A DNA stretch of 64,000 bases from Gordonia westfalica (lineage in GTDB: Bacteria > Actinomycetota > Actinomycetes > Mycobacteriales > Mycobacteriaceae). Below are positions 42,841 to 52,671 of this stretch, one piece after another. The DNA is taken from assembly GCF_900105725.1 (NCBI RefSeq), contig NZ_FNLM01000036.1:248001-312000 (forward strand), given 5' to 3'. The position numbers and the translations under genes are program-made. The notes under the pieces are model-generated. The model made no database searches, was not told where the DNA came from, and saw only the letters and a list, made by a program, of their open reading frames with translations. Positions within the stretch are counted from its first letter, which is position 1; each line of letters begins with the position of its first letter.

Positions 42841-44244
42841 TCAGACCTCGCGGTCGGCCAGCTCCCCGGCGTTGCGGGTCCATGCCAGATATCCGACGCC
42901 GACGCCGGTGAACCACACGGCGCCGACGAGGAGCGCGATCCGGCCGTCCTGGTCGAAGAACAGCAGCACGAAGACGAGTGCGAGGAAGGCGAGCGCCAGC
43001 CATGTGGTGACCGGCGCGCCCGGAACGCGATAGTCGGAGGCGGGCAGTTCGCCGCGCGCGACCTTACGTCGGTAGGCCATCTGGCAGAGCAGGATCGTCG
43101 ACCAGATCACGATGATCCCGACCGTGGACACCGCGGTGATGTAGGCGAAGGCGTGCTCGGGGTCGAGAACGTTCACCACCACACCGAGGACCATGACGGC
43201 TGCGCTCAGGGTGATGCCCGCGGCCGGGACCTTGCGGCTCGACAGCTTGGTCAACTGCTTCGGGGCGTCACCGGTGTGCGCCAGCGACCGCAGCATGCGG
43301 CCGGTGGAGTAGATGCCCGAGTTGCACGACGACAGGGCGGCGGTCAGCAGGATGAAGTTGACGATGCCCGCGGCCCCGGGGATGCCGATGTAGGAGAACA
43401 CCGAGACGAACGGGCTCTGGCCCTCCTGGTAGTCCTTCCAGCTGCGCACCGACAGGATCACGAACAGGGCGCCGACGTAGAAGATGCCGATGCGGAACGG
43501 CACCGAGTTGATCGCCTTGCGCAGCGTGACGCGCGGATTCTCGGCCTCGCCCGCGGTGACGCCGACGAGCTCGACACCGACGTAGGCGAACATGACGATC
43601 TGCAGGCTGAGCAGTGCGTTGCTGAAGCCGGTGGCGAAGAACCCGCCCTCGTTCCACAGGTTCGAGACCGACGGTCCGACTTCGGGACCGAAACCGGAGA
43701 TGGGGAGCAGCACGCCGATGCCGACGACGATCATGCCGAGGATCGCGGTCACCTTGATCGTCGAGAACCAGAACTCGGCCTTGCCGAACAGCCCGACGGA
43801 GATGAGGTTGGCGGCGAACAGGATGACCAGTGCGACCAGCGCGGTCACCCAGACGGGGATCGACGGCCACCAGTAGTTGATGTACTTGCCGGCGACCGTG
43901 ATCTCGGCCATGCACGTGGTGGTCCAGACGGCCCAGTACGTCCAGCCCTGGCTGAACCCGGCGAAGCGTCCGAGGAATTCGTCGGCGTATTCGCTGATGC
44001 CACCCGAGACCGGGCGGTAGATCAGCAACTCGCCCAGCGCGCGCATGACGATGAAGATCGCGAGTCCGGCGAGGGCGTAGGCCAGGATGAGCGCCGGTCC
44101 CGCCTTCTCGATGGCACCGCCCGACCCGTAGAAGAGGCCGGTGCCGATCGCGCCGCCGATGGCGATCATCTGGACCGTGCGCGCGGTGAGTCCGCGCTCG
44201 TATCCCTCGTCGACGCCCGGTTCGGCGCCTTGCTCGATCGTCAC
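42841..44244 (-). CDS. Amino acid permease (APC superfamily, AAT family)
   Basis: 467-residue transporter with about twelve hydrophobic helices. The N-terminal signature is RTVQMIAIGGAIGTGLFYGSG near residue 22, followed by YRPVSGGISEYADEFLG near residue 78 and FAYVGVELVGVTAGEAENP near residue 222, as in GabP, CycA and AnsP. It imports an amino acid by proton symport; which one is not decided. It stands alone, between the terminator at 42770 and a 200-base gap before msrB in which I see no clear site. Confidence 0.9.
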   Translation of the reverse strand: MTIEQGAEPGVDEGYERGLTARTVQMIAIGGAIGTGLFYGSGGAIEKAGPALILAYALAGLAIFIVMRALGELLIYRPVSGGISEYADEFLGRFAGFSQGWTYWAVWTTTCMAEITVAGKYINYWWPSIPVWVTALVALVILFAANLISVGLFGKAEFWFSTIKVTAILGMIVVGIGVLLPISGFGPEVGPSVSNLWNEGGFFATGFSNALLSLQIVMFAYVGVELVGVTAGEAENPRVTLRKAINSVPFRIGIFYVGALFVILSVRSWKDYQEGQSPFVSVFSYIGIPGAAGIVNFILLTAALSSCNSGIYSTGRMLRSLAHTGDAPKQLTKLSSRKVPAAGITLSAAVMVLGVVVNVLDPEHAFAYITAVSTVGIIVIWSTILLCQMAYRRKVARGELPASDYRVPGAPVTTWLALAFLALVFVLLFFDQDGRIALLVGAVWFTGVGVGYLAWTRNAGELADREV

Positions 44245-44444
44245 GTGGGGAACTCCTGACCGCCGGCGGTTCGTGGGCGGGATTCAGGGTAGACCCGCAC
44301 CGGATCGCGGGTTCACCAGCCTGAATTGTCCGAAAAGTGAAGGCGAGCAGACCGCGGGACCAAATCGCGACCCCCAGGTGTTGTGCACGATGACGCCGAA
44401 AAGCCCGGTCAGATCGACGAGCGCCGGCGTCGACAGGAGGAATC

Positions 44445-44930
44445 GTGAGCAACGAATACCGCAAGACCCCCGAGGCCTTGAACCGCCTCACCGACGCGCA
44501 GTTCCGCGTCACCCAGCGCGACGGCACCGAACGCGCCTTCGACAACGAGTACTGGGACAACCACGAGCCCGGCATCTACGTCGACGTCGTCTCCGGGCAG
44601 CCGCTGTTCTCGTCCACCGACAAGTACGACAGCGGCACCGGATGGCCTAGCTTCACCAGGCCCATCGACGCCGCCGCGGTGACCACCAAGTCCGACCGAA
44701 CCCTGTGGATGCGACGCACCGAAGTGCGTTCGTCGGGTGCCGACAGCCACCTCGGCCACGTCTTCGACGACGGGCCGCGAGACGCCGGCGGGCAGCGCTT
44801 CTGCATGAACTCGGCTGCACTGCGGTTCATCCCGGTTCGAGACCTCGACGCCGAGGGCTACGGCGAGTACGCAGCACTGTTCGGCGACACCCCGAACACC
44901 ACAACCCACACCGACGAGGAGACCGCATGA
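44445..44930 (+). CDS. msrB: Peptide methionine (R)-S-oxide reductase
   Basis: 161 residues. The MsrB fold is shown by [11 protein letters not shown] near residue 65, [21 protein letters not shown] near residue 90, and the catalytic Cys in [13 protein letters not shown] near residue 120. The zinc-binding CxxC pairs of some MsrB proteins are absent. It repairs methionine-R-sulfoxide with thioredoxin. The stop overlaps the msrA start (ATGA), so the R- and S-specific repair enzymes are made together. Confidence 0.95.
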   Translation: MSNEYRKTPEALNRLTDAQFRVTQRDGTERAFDNEYWDNHEPGIYVDVVSGQPLFSSTDKYDSGTGWPSFTRPIDAAAVTTKSDRTLWMRRTEVRSSGADSHLGHVFDDGPRDAGGQRFCMNSAALRFIPVRDLDAEGYGEYAALFGDTPNTTTHTDEETA

Positions 44931-45475
44931 CCATCGACACCGGCCAGATCACCGTCCGCCCCGGCACCGAGACCGCGGTCCTCGCCGGCGGATGCTTCTG
45001 GGGGATGGAAGACCTGATCCGTAAGCAGCCGGGTGTCCTCGACACCCGCGTCGGCTATACGGGCGGACAAAACGACCACGCCACCTACCGCAACCATCCC
45101 GGACATGCGGAGGCCGTCGAGATCGTCTTCGACCCGGCGCAGACGACGTACCGGGACATCCTGGCGTTCTTCTTCCAGATTCACGATCCGACGACGCGGG
45201 ACCGTCAGGGCAATGATGTCGGGACGAGCTATCGTTCGGCGATCTTCCCGCTGAGCCCGGAGCAGGAGCAAGTCGCTCGGGACACGATCGCCGATGTGAA
45301 CGCATCGGGACTGTGGCCGGGCGGGGCCGTCACGACCATCGAACCCGCGGGTCCGTTCTGGGAGGCCGAACCCGAGCACCAGGACTACCTGCTCAACTAC
45401 CCGAACGGGTACACCTGCCACTTCCCGCGGGCCGGTTGGGTGCTCCCGAAGCGGGGTGCGTCGACCTCGTCGTGA
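44927..45475 (+). CDS. msrA: Peptide methionine (S)-S-oxide reductase
   Basis: 182 residues. The catalytic GCFWGMEDL lies near residue 22, with [42 protein letters not shown] (outlined) and a [17 protein letters not shown] end typical of MsrA. It reduces methionine-S-sulfoxide in free or protein-bound form. ATG 44927 overlaps the msrB stop. The resolving cysteine region near the C-terminus (YTCHFP) is present. Confidence 0.95.
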   Translation: MTIDTGQITVRPGTETAVLAGGCFWGMEDLIRKQPGVLDTRVGYTGGQNDHATYRNHPGHAEAVEIVFDPAQTTYRDILAFFFQIHDPTTRDRQGNDVGTSYRSAIFPLSPEQEQVARDTIADVNASGLWPGGAVTTIEPAGPFWEAEPEHQDYLLNYPNGYTCHFPRAGWVLPKRGASTSS

Positions 45476-45517
45476 CCGGCCGGGGCCGGTCGGAACCCGC
45501 CGGTCCATAGAGGTAAC

Positions 45518-45914
45518 TTGGGTATACAGGTGACGCTCGGTGACGCTGGGTTGACCTCGAGTGAGAACCTGAACGCCAAGTGTCGGTTCGGGCATCTGCA
45601 AGACCTTCGGCGACTGGGTCGACGTCCAATACCGCGACGAGGACGGCCGCCTGGTCACCGAATACGTCACCCCCGAGGGCTACCGCATCCGCGGCGACGC
45701 CGAAACCCTGGAAGACCTGTTCCCGAACCTGCGTCGCATCCGATTCGAACAACCCGCCCAGGCCCCACCGACACCGCGAGTCATCACCGGTGACGACACC
45801 CCGCCACCGACCAACCGAACCGCCGCGAAACACGCCCGGCGGCGAGCCGAACGTGCCCGCAACCAGCGCGAACGCGAACTACGCGAGCAGACCGACGGAC
45901 CCGCGCCGTTCTGA
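45518..45914 (+). pseudogene. 3' remnant of a DUF222/HNH (13E12-type) endonuclease gene
   Basis: The first part in one frame reads GLTSSENLNAKCRF, matching the NL-CRFHH neighbourhood of HNH motifs. A short deletion near 45590-45597 then moves to a second frame: KTFGDWVDVQYRDEDGRLV, EYVTPEGYRIRGDAETLEDLF, and a basic, Pro-rich tail ending at 45914. No start codon fits the second frame. Such genes are multi-copy in Gordonia and mycobacteria; only the end is left here, so this is probably a recombination scar. The family call is from motif memory. Confidence 0.6.
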
Positions 45915-45960
45915 ACATGCCACAATCGAGAGCACCTGTTGGTACGTCTCGAGGAGCGCC

Positions 45961-46923
45961 ATGTCCGATCCCGGGAGCGCGAAAGTACTCGTGGTGGGCG
46001 CGGTGAACGTCGACCTCGTCGTGAGTGCCGATCGGCTTCCGCAGCCTGGCGAGACCGTCGTCGGGCCGGACGTGGCCAGTCACGGAGGTGGCAAGGGGGC
46101 GAACGCCGCTGTCGCGGCGGCACGCGCCGGGGCGGCTGTCCGATACTGCGGTGCGGTCGGTGACGACGAGATGGGAGCGGCAGCTCTCGCGGAGCTTTCG
46201 GACGAAGGCGTCGATATCGCGGAGGTCGCTCGGGTCGCCGGAGTCTCCACCGGTGCGGCGCTGATCGTGGTGGATCCGTCCGGCGAGAATCAGATCGCGG
46301 TGGGATCGGGCGCGAATGCGCGCGTCGACCCGGACCGTGTGCGCGTTGCTGTCTCCCGCGCGGCGGACTGGGGCGCCGGCTGCGTGCTCATCAGCACGGA
46401 GATAACCCCTCGTGCAGTTGTAGCAGCGGTGAAAGCTGCTGCAGATAAACGCATCCCGTGTGTCGTGAATCCGGCCCCGGTCCTCGACGAGCTCGTCGAG
46501 GTGCTCTCGATCCCGGACATCCTCACCCCGAACTCCTCGGAACTGCGCGACCTGTACGCGCGGACTCCGTCGGCAGGTGCCGACCACGGCAGCCTGACCG
46601 AGACCGAGATGGCGATTGCACTTGCCGAGGGTCTCGAAGTGACCGTCATCGTCACGCTCGGCGCCGATGGAGTACTGGTCGTCGACCCGGCCGGGGGCGC
46701 GACGAGTGTGCCGGCCGGCCCGGTCGAGACGGTGGTCGACACGACCGGCGCCGGCGACACCTTCAACGGCGTGCTCGCGGCCTCGTTGGCCGCGGGAGAT
46801 GACCTCGTCGTGGCCGCCAGGCGCGGTGTGTCGGCGGCCTCGATGTCGGTCGGTCACATCGGGGCTCGGACCGGGATGCCGACCGCAGAAGCGATCGAGC
46901 GTGCCGCGCTGTTGGAAACCTAG
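45961..46923 (+). CDS. PfkB-family sugar kinase, ribokinase-like
   Basis: 320 residues. The N-terminal VVGAVNVDLVVSADRLPQPGETV and GGGKGANAAVAAARAGAAV are ribokinase signatures, and the catalytic Asp and anion hole lie in VDTTGAGDTFNGVLAASLAAG near residue 260. It phosphorylates a sugar such as ribose or a nucleoside; without transporter or sugar genes nearby the substrate is open. It follows the HNH remnant and converges with a flavin reductase-like gene, whose stop overlaps its own. Confidence 0.85.
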   Translation: MSDPGSAKVLVVGAVNVDLVVSADRLPQPGETVVGPDVASHGGGKGANAAVAAARAGAAVRYCGAVGDDEMGAAALAELSDEGVDIAEVARVAGVSTGAALIVVDPSGENQIAVGSGANARVDPDRVRVAVSRAADWGAGCVLISTEITPRAVVAAVKAAADKRIPCVVNPAPVLDELVEVLSIPDILTPNSSELRDLYARTPSAGADHGSLTETEMAIALAEGLEVTVIVTLGADGVLVVDPAGGATSVPAGPVETVVDTTGAGDTFNGVLAASLAAGDDLVVAARRGVSAASMSVGHIGARTGMPTAEAIERAALLET

Positions 46924-47552
46924 CGCGTCGCCGGCTTCGGCCGCTCCATGTAGCGATGGTGGTCGTCGCTGGGGAGGAAGTAGTCTCCCCGGCCGCCGGC
47001 GCGCAGCAGCGCCTGGGCGCGGGCGGTGTCGTAGGTCAGGTCGTCGCCGAGGAGTTCCGGTGAGATGTGCACCTTGACGACCTCCCCGAGGACCATCCAG
47101 GTGTCGACGGACTCTCCTGCGGCGGAACGTAGTTGGAAGACCTCGGTGACCAGGCACTCGAAGTTGACCGGGCTCTGGGCGACCCGGGGCGGTCGTACGA
47201 CGTCGGAGTCGAGTGCCGTGAGGCCGGCGTGGTCGAACTCGTCGGCATCCGCCGGGATCGCAGCCGAGGTGGCGTTCATCTTCTCGCCGAGTGCGTCGGT
47301 CGCGAGATTCCACACGAACTCGCCGGTCGACTTCGCGTTGGCGACAGTGTCCTTCCAGCCGATGCTGGCGAAGCCGATGATCGGCGGGGAGTAGTTGAAG
47401 AGATTGAAGAAGCTGTAGGGCGCGAGGTTTCGCACCCCGGCGTCGGACACCGTGGAGATCCAGCCGATCGGACGCGGCGCGATGATCGCGTTGAGGGGAT
47501 CGTGCGAGAGTCGGTGCCCCTCGGTCGGCGCGTAGGAGTGGTACTCGGTCAT
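46920..47552 (-). CDS. Flavin reductase-like (DIM6/NTAB) FMN-binding protein
   Basis: 210 residues. The FMN-binding split barrel is shown by IIAPRPIGWISTVSDAGVRNLAPYSFFN (outlined) near residue 23, PPIIGFASIGWKDTVANAKSTGEFVWNL (outlined) near residue 58, and SPVNFECLVTEV near residue 130. Members bind FMN and act as flavin reductases or on small substrates. ATG 47552 lies 67 bases from the divergent phosphatase gene. Its stop overlaps that of the PfkB gene by about three bases, so read-through is likely without a terminator. Confidence 0.8.
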   Translation of the reverse strand: MTEYHSYAPTEGHRLSHDPLNAIIAPRPIGWISTVSDAGVRNLAPYSFFNLFNYSPPIIGFASIGWKDTVANAKSTGEFVWNLATDALGEKMNATSAAIPADADEFDHAGLTALDSDVVRPPRVAQSPVNFECLVTEVFQLRSAAGESVDTWMVLGEVVKVHISPELLGDDLTYDTARAQALLRAGGRGDYFLPSDDHHRYMERPKPATR

Positions 47553-47619
47553 CGCTTCACCGTACGGGAGCGGGGTACGGTGAAGCGGACCTGATCCGGG
47601 CGAGACGATAGGGGCCGGA

Positions 47620-48351
47620 GTGACCTTCTCCACTGCTGATGAGCGCGATACCGATCGGGTCTTGCGTTCGTTCGCGAACATCCGCGATCTCGGTGGGCTG
47701 CCGCTCGTCTCCGGTGGTACGACCTCGCCCGGGGTGCTGATCCGCAGCGACGCCCCGTACGCGGACGACGACGACCCCGTCGGGGTGCCGTGGCCGCCGT
47801 CGACCGTGGTGGATCTGCGCGACCCGTCCGAACGCGGTGCCTTGAGGCTGACCTGGCCGGCCGAGGTGCGGCTGGTCAACCGCCAGGTGTCGTCGGGCGC
47901 CCGGATCGACCGCCTCGCCGACACCGCGCTGTCGGACATCTACACCGCGATGTTGCAGACCGGCGGAGATCGGCTGACGGCGGCTCTCAACGCATTCGAC
48001 GCGACCGGTCCGACCCTCGTGCACTGCGCGGCCGGGAAGGACCGCACCGGCGTGATCGTCGCGATCGCCGCACTGCTCGCGGGGGTCGACGAAGCCGCGG
48101 TCGTGGCCGATTATCGGCGGACCGAGGAGAACATCGCCGGAGTGCTGGCTCGCCTGAAGCAGCGCGATCGGGTTCCGAAGGGAATTTCGCTCGATGCGCC
48201 GATCCTGCGTACGCCGCGGGAAGCGATCGACCTCGTCATCGACGCCCTGACCGGTCACCGGGGCGGACCGTGGGGCTGGTTCGAGGCACATGGCGGCGAC
48301 GTCGAGCATTTCGAGGGCTGGGTGGCGCGGTTCGCGCCCCGCGCTGGATGA
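47620..48351 (+). CDS. Tyrosine-protein phosphatase, PtpB-like
   Basis: 243 residues. FANIRDLGGLPL near residue 18 and SDAPY are typical of the PtpB (Y_phosphatase3) group, and the P-loop is HCAAGKDRTGV near residue 142 with nucleophilic Cys and Arg. It is a cytosolic or secreted dual-specificity or phosphoinositide phosphatase in relatives. GTG 47620 is the only suitable start. A hairpin follows at 48381. Confidence 0.85.
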   Translation: MTFSTADERDTDRVLRSFANIRDLGGLPLVSGGTTSPGVLIRSDAPYADDDDPVGVPWPPSTVVDLRDPSERGALRLTWPAEVRLVNRQVSSGARIDRLADTALSDIYTAMLQTGGDRLTAALNAFDATGPTLVHCAAGKDRTGVIVAIAALLAGVDEAAVVADYRRTEENIAGVLARLKQRDRVPKGISLDAPILRTPREAIDLVIDALTGHRGGPWGWFEAHGGDVEHFEGWVARFAPRAG

Positions 48352-48380
48352 CACCGCACCGAATGAGACGATCCGCAGTC

Positions 48381-48420
48381 GGCCCGCCAGGCGTCGAGGG
48401 GGTTTGGCGCCCGGCGGGCC
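48381..48420. terminator. Terminator hairpin
   Basis: GGCCCGCCAGGCG (48381-48393) pairs with CGCCCGGCGGGCC (48408-48420) with one mismatch and a 14-base loop, 30 bases after the phosphatase gene. The remaining gap to 48533 shows nothing else clear. Confidence 0.6.
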
Positions 48421-48533
48421 TCTCGGAGAAATGTCGGGGTGGTGCATTCCTCCGCGACGCGTATGCCCCACGACGCCCGGCGTCAAACACCCGGAACCAA
48501 CTGAGTACCCGCACGAACCGAACAGAGGTCTAC

Positions 48534-48845
48534 ATGCCTGGTCACGAGCCGAATTCACCGTTCGCCGACGAGGTGGTCGCCGGCGTTCTGGCCCACATGA
48601 ACGGCGACCACGCCGACGATTCGCTGGTCATCTGCAAGGCGCTGGGAGATCGCCCGGACGCGACCGCGGCCGTGATGACCGGATTCGACGACCGGGTGGC
48701 GATCTTCGACGTCACGGTCCCGGAGGGCGTCGTCGAGATGCGATTCGACTGGGACCGCCCCATCAAGGACCGGACCGACGTGCGGATGGCAGTCGTGGCC
48801 ATGTTCCGGGACGCCCAGGCCCGCCTCGGCATCACCCCGGCCTAG
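48534..48845 (+). CDS. DUF2470-domain protein
   Basis: 103 residues, small soluble protein. VVAGVLAHMNGDHADDSLVIC near residue 15 is the histidine-containing signature of DUF2470, the C-terminal domain of HugZ-type heme-binding proteins, with TGFDDRVAIFDVTVP after it. As a stand-alone domain it may bind heme or another tetrapyrrole. Start is ATG 48534 after AACAGAGG. It converges with the thiolase at 48871. Confidence 0.75.
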   Translation: MPGHEPNSPFADEVVAGVLAHMNGDHADDSLVICKALGDRPDATAAVMTGFDDRVAIFDVTVPEGVVEMRFDWDRPIKDRTDVRMAVVAMFRDAQARLGITPA

Positions 48846-48870
48846 TCGCACCGGAGGACTCAGGCGGCGG

Positions 48871-50108
48871 TCACACCCGCTCGAAGATCGCGGTCAGTCC
48901 CTGGCCGCCACCGATACACATGGTCTCGAGTCCGAAACGAGCTTCGCGACGGTCCAGCTCACGCAGCAGCGTCGTCAGGATCCGCACGCCGGTCGCGCCG
49001 ACCGGATGGCCCAGCGAGATGCCCGATCCGTTGACGTTGGTGCGATCGAAGTCGGCGTCGGAGAACTTCCACTCACGGGTGACCGCCAGGGCCTGAGCCG
49101 CGAATGCCTCGTTGAGCTCGATGAGGTCGATGTCGGAGAGTTCGAGGCCCGCACGGATGAGTGCCTTGGCGGTGGAGGGGACGGGCCCGATGCCCATCAC
49201 CTCGGGCCCCACCCCGGCGACCGCCCAGGTGACCAGACGGGCGAGCGGTGTGAGTCCGAGGCGTTCGGCGTTCGCCCTGGTGGTCACCAGGCATGCTGCG
49301 GCACCGTCGTTCTGGCCGCTCGCATTGCCCGCGGTGACGGTGGCGTCCGGATCGGACCTGCCCATGATCGGGCGCAGCCTGGCCAGCGACTCCAGCGTGG
49401 TGTCGGCGCGGGGGTGTTCGTCGCGGTCGACGACCTTGTCGTCGCCCTTGCGCTGCGGAACCGACACCGGCACTATCTCTTCCGCGAACCTGCCGCTGTC
49501 GATGGCGGCCACGGCACGTCGATGCGATTCGACGGCCAGTTCGTCCTGCTCCTGCCGCGGGATCGAGTACTCGCGCCGAAGGTTCTCCGCGGTCTCGAGC
49601 ATCCCGCCGGGGACCGGATGGTTCTTCCCCCGGCGGTGACGCGGCCGCGGGCCAGCCGATCGTGCAGCGCCGCAGGCGCACCCTTGGCACCCCACCGCAT
49701 CGACTCGGTGTAATACTCTGCGCGACTCATGGATTCGACGCCGCCGGCGATGACCAGGTCGGCCACCCCGGTCTGGACGCGCATCGCGGCGTCGAGAACC
49801 GCCTGCAGGCCGGAGCCGCACCGCCGGTCGAGCTGTGAGCCCGGCACGGTGACGGGAAGCCCCGCGTCGAGTGCGGCGACGCGGCCGATGGCCGGCGCCT
49901 CGCCGTTCGGATAGCACTGGCCGAAGACGACGTCGTCGATGCGCTCGGGATCGATCGCGGTGCGTCGCACCAGCTCCGAGATCACCGTCGCGGCCAGGTC
50001 GGTGGCCGGGACGTCGACGAACGATCCTCCGTAGCGACCCACCGGAGTGCGGAGTGGCTCGCAGATCACGACGTCGTCGGCTGCCGGTGGTGTGGTGTTG
50101 ACGGTCAT
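48871..50108 (-). pseudogene. Thiolase with one frameshift
   Basis: Thiolase of about 412 residues if corrected. The N-terminal part has VICEPLRTPVGRYGG, the nucleophile in LDRRCGSGLQAVLDA near residue 90 and GGVESMSRAEYY. At a five-base G run (minus strand; 49627-49631) the frame is lost after RVTAGG; adding one G gives [12 protein letters not shown] and the second frame runs to [24 protein letters not shown] and the second active-site cysteine region TMCIGGGQG. All catalytic parts exist, so either a sequencing error or a fresh mutation. It ends the TetR-controlled operon, overlapping the CoA ligase stop. Confidence 0.8.
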
Positions 50109-51802
50109 TCGGGTGTTCCTTTGCGGTAGTCCACTTCCTGGCCGGACCAGCGTTGCGCCCAGTCACGCAACTCGACGGCCCGGATCTTGGTTCCGTTGCC
50201 GCCGACCGTGGTCGGCATCTCCTCGATCACGTGCACCGCTGCGGGAACCTTGAACGCGGCCAGGCGGTCCCGGCACCAGTTCTTCAATGCCGAAGCGTCG
50301 AGGTCGGAGTCGGCGTCGACCGGCACGACGAAGGCGACGGCCTCGGTGTATCCACCCGAACCAGTGATCCCCACGACCTTCGCGGTCTGCACGTTCTGGT
50401 GTTCGGCGAGACGATGTTCGATCTCGGCGGGGTCGACGAGAAAACCGCGCAGGCGCAACACATCTCCCATGCGGCACACGTAGCGGAAGCCGCCGGTGTC
50501 GAGTGCGCGCGCGAGATCGCCGCTTCGGAACCAGCCGTCAGCGGTGAACGCGCGCGCGGCGGCGTCCGGGTTCCCGAGATATGCGTCGACGACGTTGGGG
50601 CCGCGGAACTGCAGTTCACCCTCCTCGTCGGTGCCGAGGATGCGGTCGTCGAACGGGTCGGCGACCCGTACGTCGATGGCCGATTCGACCGGACGGCCAC
50701 CGCCGTTCCAGCGCACCGATTCCGGGTCGTCGGATGACCAGAGGAGGGCGAGCGCGAAGACCTCCGACGAGCCGAAGACGCCGGTCGTCTGGGCCCCGGC
50801 CTCGTCGCTTGCCCATCGGGCGATGTCGTGGGATCGGCCGAGGAAGTCCGCGATACCGAGCCAGCGCAACGATCTCAGATCGGTTCGTCGCCCCTCGTGC
50901 CAGGTGTCGTACAGGCGCCCGAACAGGTCGTCACCGCCGACGATGTGGGTGACGCGCTGCGACTCGACCCGGTCGAGGGTGGCCGCGGCGTCGAAGACGG
51001 GCTCCATCAGGATGGCGGCGCCACCCGCGAGGCCGGCCATGGCCGTGCTGAATCCGAAGACCCCCGACACGGGGAGGACGCCGAGGATGACGTCACCTTC
51101 GCGGACGCCCATGATGGCGGCGTCGGCCTGCGCATGCCGGACGACCGCCGAATCCCGGTGTGCGGCCAGTTTCGGTGTGCCGGTGGAGCCCGACGTGGTG
51201 AACGCGACCGCGAGTTCGCCGGTGTCCGTGGCCCGGACGCCGGCGGGTGTCCACGCCGCCGTCGACGGCGTCTCGGGTGCGTGAACACCGGTGGTGTCGC
51301 CGCTTCCGGCGATCCAGGCGCCTGCGCCGAGATCGAAATCGGCCGGGGTGGCTTGTGTGTTCGACGGTCCGGGAACGACCGCGATCGCCGGGACGGGATC
51401 GGCAACCGCAATGGCATCGCGCAGCGTGCCGAAGATGTCGAGTCCGTGGAATTGTGCGGGGACGGCGACCACCGCCGGTCGCGCCGAGGTCAGGATGTGG
51501 GCGACCTCTCCGACGTTGTACCGGGTGTTCACCCCGATGACGTGCGCACCGAGGGCCGACGCGGCGAACTGCCAGACGAGTGCGTCGGACCAGTTGGGCA
51601 GATACACCGCCAGGGACTGACCCCGGCGGACACCGATGTCCGACAGCTCTTCTCGCAGTTGGTCGACCCGTCGCGCGAGCTCGGATCGCGTCCGGGCCAT
51701 GACCTCGCCGGCGGCGACATCCATCGCGATGGGGCTGTCCGGGGACCGGCGGACGAGATCGGCGAGCATCCCGGCGAGGGTGGGATGGGTGGTGACGGTC
51801 AT
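50105..51802 (-). CDS. Acyl/aryl-CoA ligase (AMP-binding)
   Basis: 565-residue ligase. FTTSGSTGTPKLAAHRDSA near residue 225 is the P-loop, GVFGSSEVFALAL near residue 340 the acid-binding motif, GDVLRLRGFLVDPAEIEHRL near residue 460 the hinge, and TVGGNGTKIRAVELR the C-terminal Lys region. It activates an unknown carboxylate. ATG 51802 overlaps the hydrolase stop (ATGA); the much longer open frame to 52561 is antisense-shifted through the hydrolase gene and rejected. Confidence 0.85.
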   Translation of the reverse strand: MTVTTHPTLAGMLADLVRRSPDSPIAMDVAAGEVMARTRSELARRVDQLREELSDIGVRRGQSLAVYLPNWSDALVWQFAASALGAHVIGVNTRYNVGEVAHILTSARPAVVAVPAQFHGLDIFGTLRDAIAVADPVPAIAVVPGPSNTQATPADFDLGAGAWIAGSGDTTGVHAPETPSTAAWTPAGVRATDTGELAVAFTTSGSTGTPKLAAHRDSAVVRHAQADAAIMGVREGDVILGVLPVSGVFGFSTAMAGLAGGAAILMEPVFDAAATLDRVESQRVTHIVGGDDLFGRLYDTWHEGRRTDLRSLRWLGIADFLGRSHDIARWASDEAGAQTTGVFGSSEVFALALLWSSDDPESVRWNGGGRPVESAIDVRVADPFDDRILGTDEEGELQFRGPNVVDAYLGNPDAAARAFTADGWFRSGDLARALDTGGFRYVCRMGDVLRLRGFLVDPAEIEHRLAEHQNVQTAKVVGITGSGGYTEAVAFVVPVDADSDLDASALKNWCRDRLAAFKVPAAVHVIEEMPTTVGGNGTKIRAVELRDWAQRWSGQEVDYRKGTPE

Positions 51803-52671
51803 GACACGACCTCCGGGGTGCGGGTGCCGGCCGGCAGGGATCGCAGCCAGGCGTCGGCGCGTGACCCGAAGTCGGGGAGCTCCTCCATCGGGTAGTGGCC
51901 GTACCCGGCCAGCTCGGTGAACTGCGCACGCGGACCGTCGAGTTCGTTGATCTCGTCGGCGGCGCGACGGACGGCGTCGACGCTGATCCACGGGTCGTCG
52001 GCGCCGCAGATCAGATGCAGCCCACAGGTGAGGTCGGTGAGCCGGTCGCGGACGTCGTGGCTGCCCCAGCCGATGAGGTCCGACGACGAGATCTCCGGGT
52101 CCTCGCGTTTGTGCATGAGGCCGATGAGATGTGCCTGCGCGGCCGGGACCGAGCGTCCGACCGAGGCCAGGCTGCCGAGGTACGTGCGGTCGGCGCGGGC
52201 CGGTCCGGCGACATCTTCGAGTTCGCGTCGCAGACCGGCGATCTTGACCCGCCCCGGTCCGGTCTCGGCGGCCATCGCGACGGCCCCGGCGAGGGGGTAC
52301 TCGGGCCGCGTCGCCAGCTCGAGCGTGAGCTTGCCGCCGATGGAACACCCGATGACGTAGGGCTTCTCGATGTCCAGGAGCCGTAGAACGGCCGTCAGCC
52401 AGTCGGCGTAGTCGACGAGGCTGGTGATCGGCCCGGTCGAGCAGGGTTCGGAACGGCCGTGACCCGGCAGGTCCGGGACGATGACCCGGTAGCCGCGGTC
52501 GGCGATGCCCTGTGCGGCACGGCGCCATTGGACGCCGCTCTGACCTGCGGTGTGGATGCACAGCACCGTCGGGATGTCGACGATGCGTTGCCCCGGCGTG
52601 GTTGGGTCTGGGGTGACGATCTCGACGAACGCCAGGGCGCCCTGGATCTCGAGGTAACGTGCCTCGATCAT
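51799..52671 (-). CDS. Alpha/beta hydrolase
   Basis: 290 residues. Nucleophile in VIGCSIGGKLTLE near residue 125, oxyanion-side HTAGQSGVQW near residue 40, VPDLPGHGRSEP near residue 65, acid in GADDPWI near residue 238, and histidine in AGYGHYPMEE near residue 262. Similar proteins act as C-C hydrolases or ester/lactone hydrolases in ring degradation. It overlaps both neighbours by four bases. The reaction could be ring or ester cleavage before CoA activation; substrate unknown. Confidence 0.85.
   Translation of the reverse strand: MIEARYLEIQGALAFVEIVTPDPTTPGQRIVDIPTVLCIHTAGQSGVQWRRAAQGIADRGYRVIVPDLPGHGRSEPCSTGPITSLVDYADWLTAVLRLLDIEKPYVIGCSIGGKLTLELATRPEYPLAGAVAMAAETGPGRVKIAGLRRELEDVAGPARADRTYLGSLASVGRSVPAAQAHLIGLMHKREDPEISSSDLIGWGSHDVRDRLTDLTCGLHLICGADDPWISVDAVRRAADEINELDGPRAQFTELAGYGHYPMEELPDFGSRADAWLRSLPAGTRTPEVVS

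Noticed and set aside
43153..44259. A 368-codon plus-strand frame opposite the permease
   Set aside because: Asp/Arg/His-rich antisense shadow of a membrane protein; no RBS or motif.
51803..52561. A 253-residue extension of the CoA ligase at 50105
   Set aside because: It overlaps the alpha/beta hydrolase in another frame and is Arg/Pro-rich; ATG 51802 with ATGA coupling is clearly the start.
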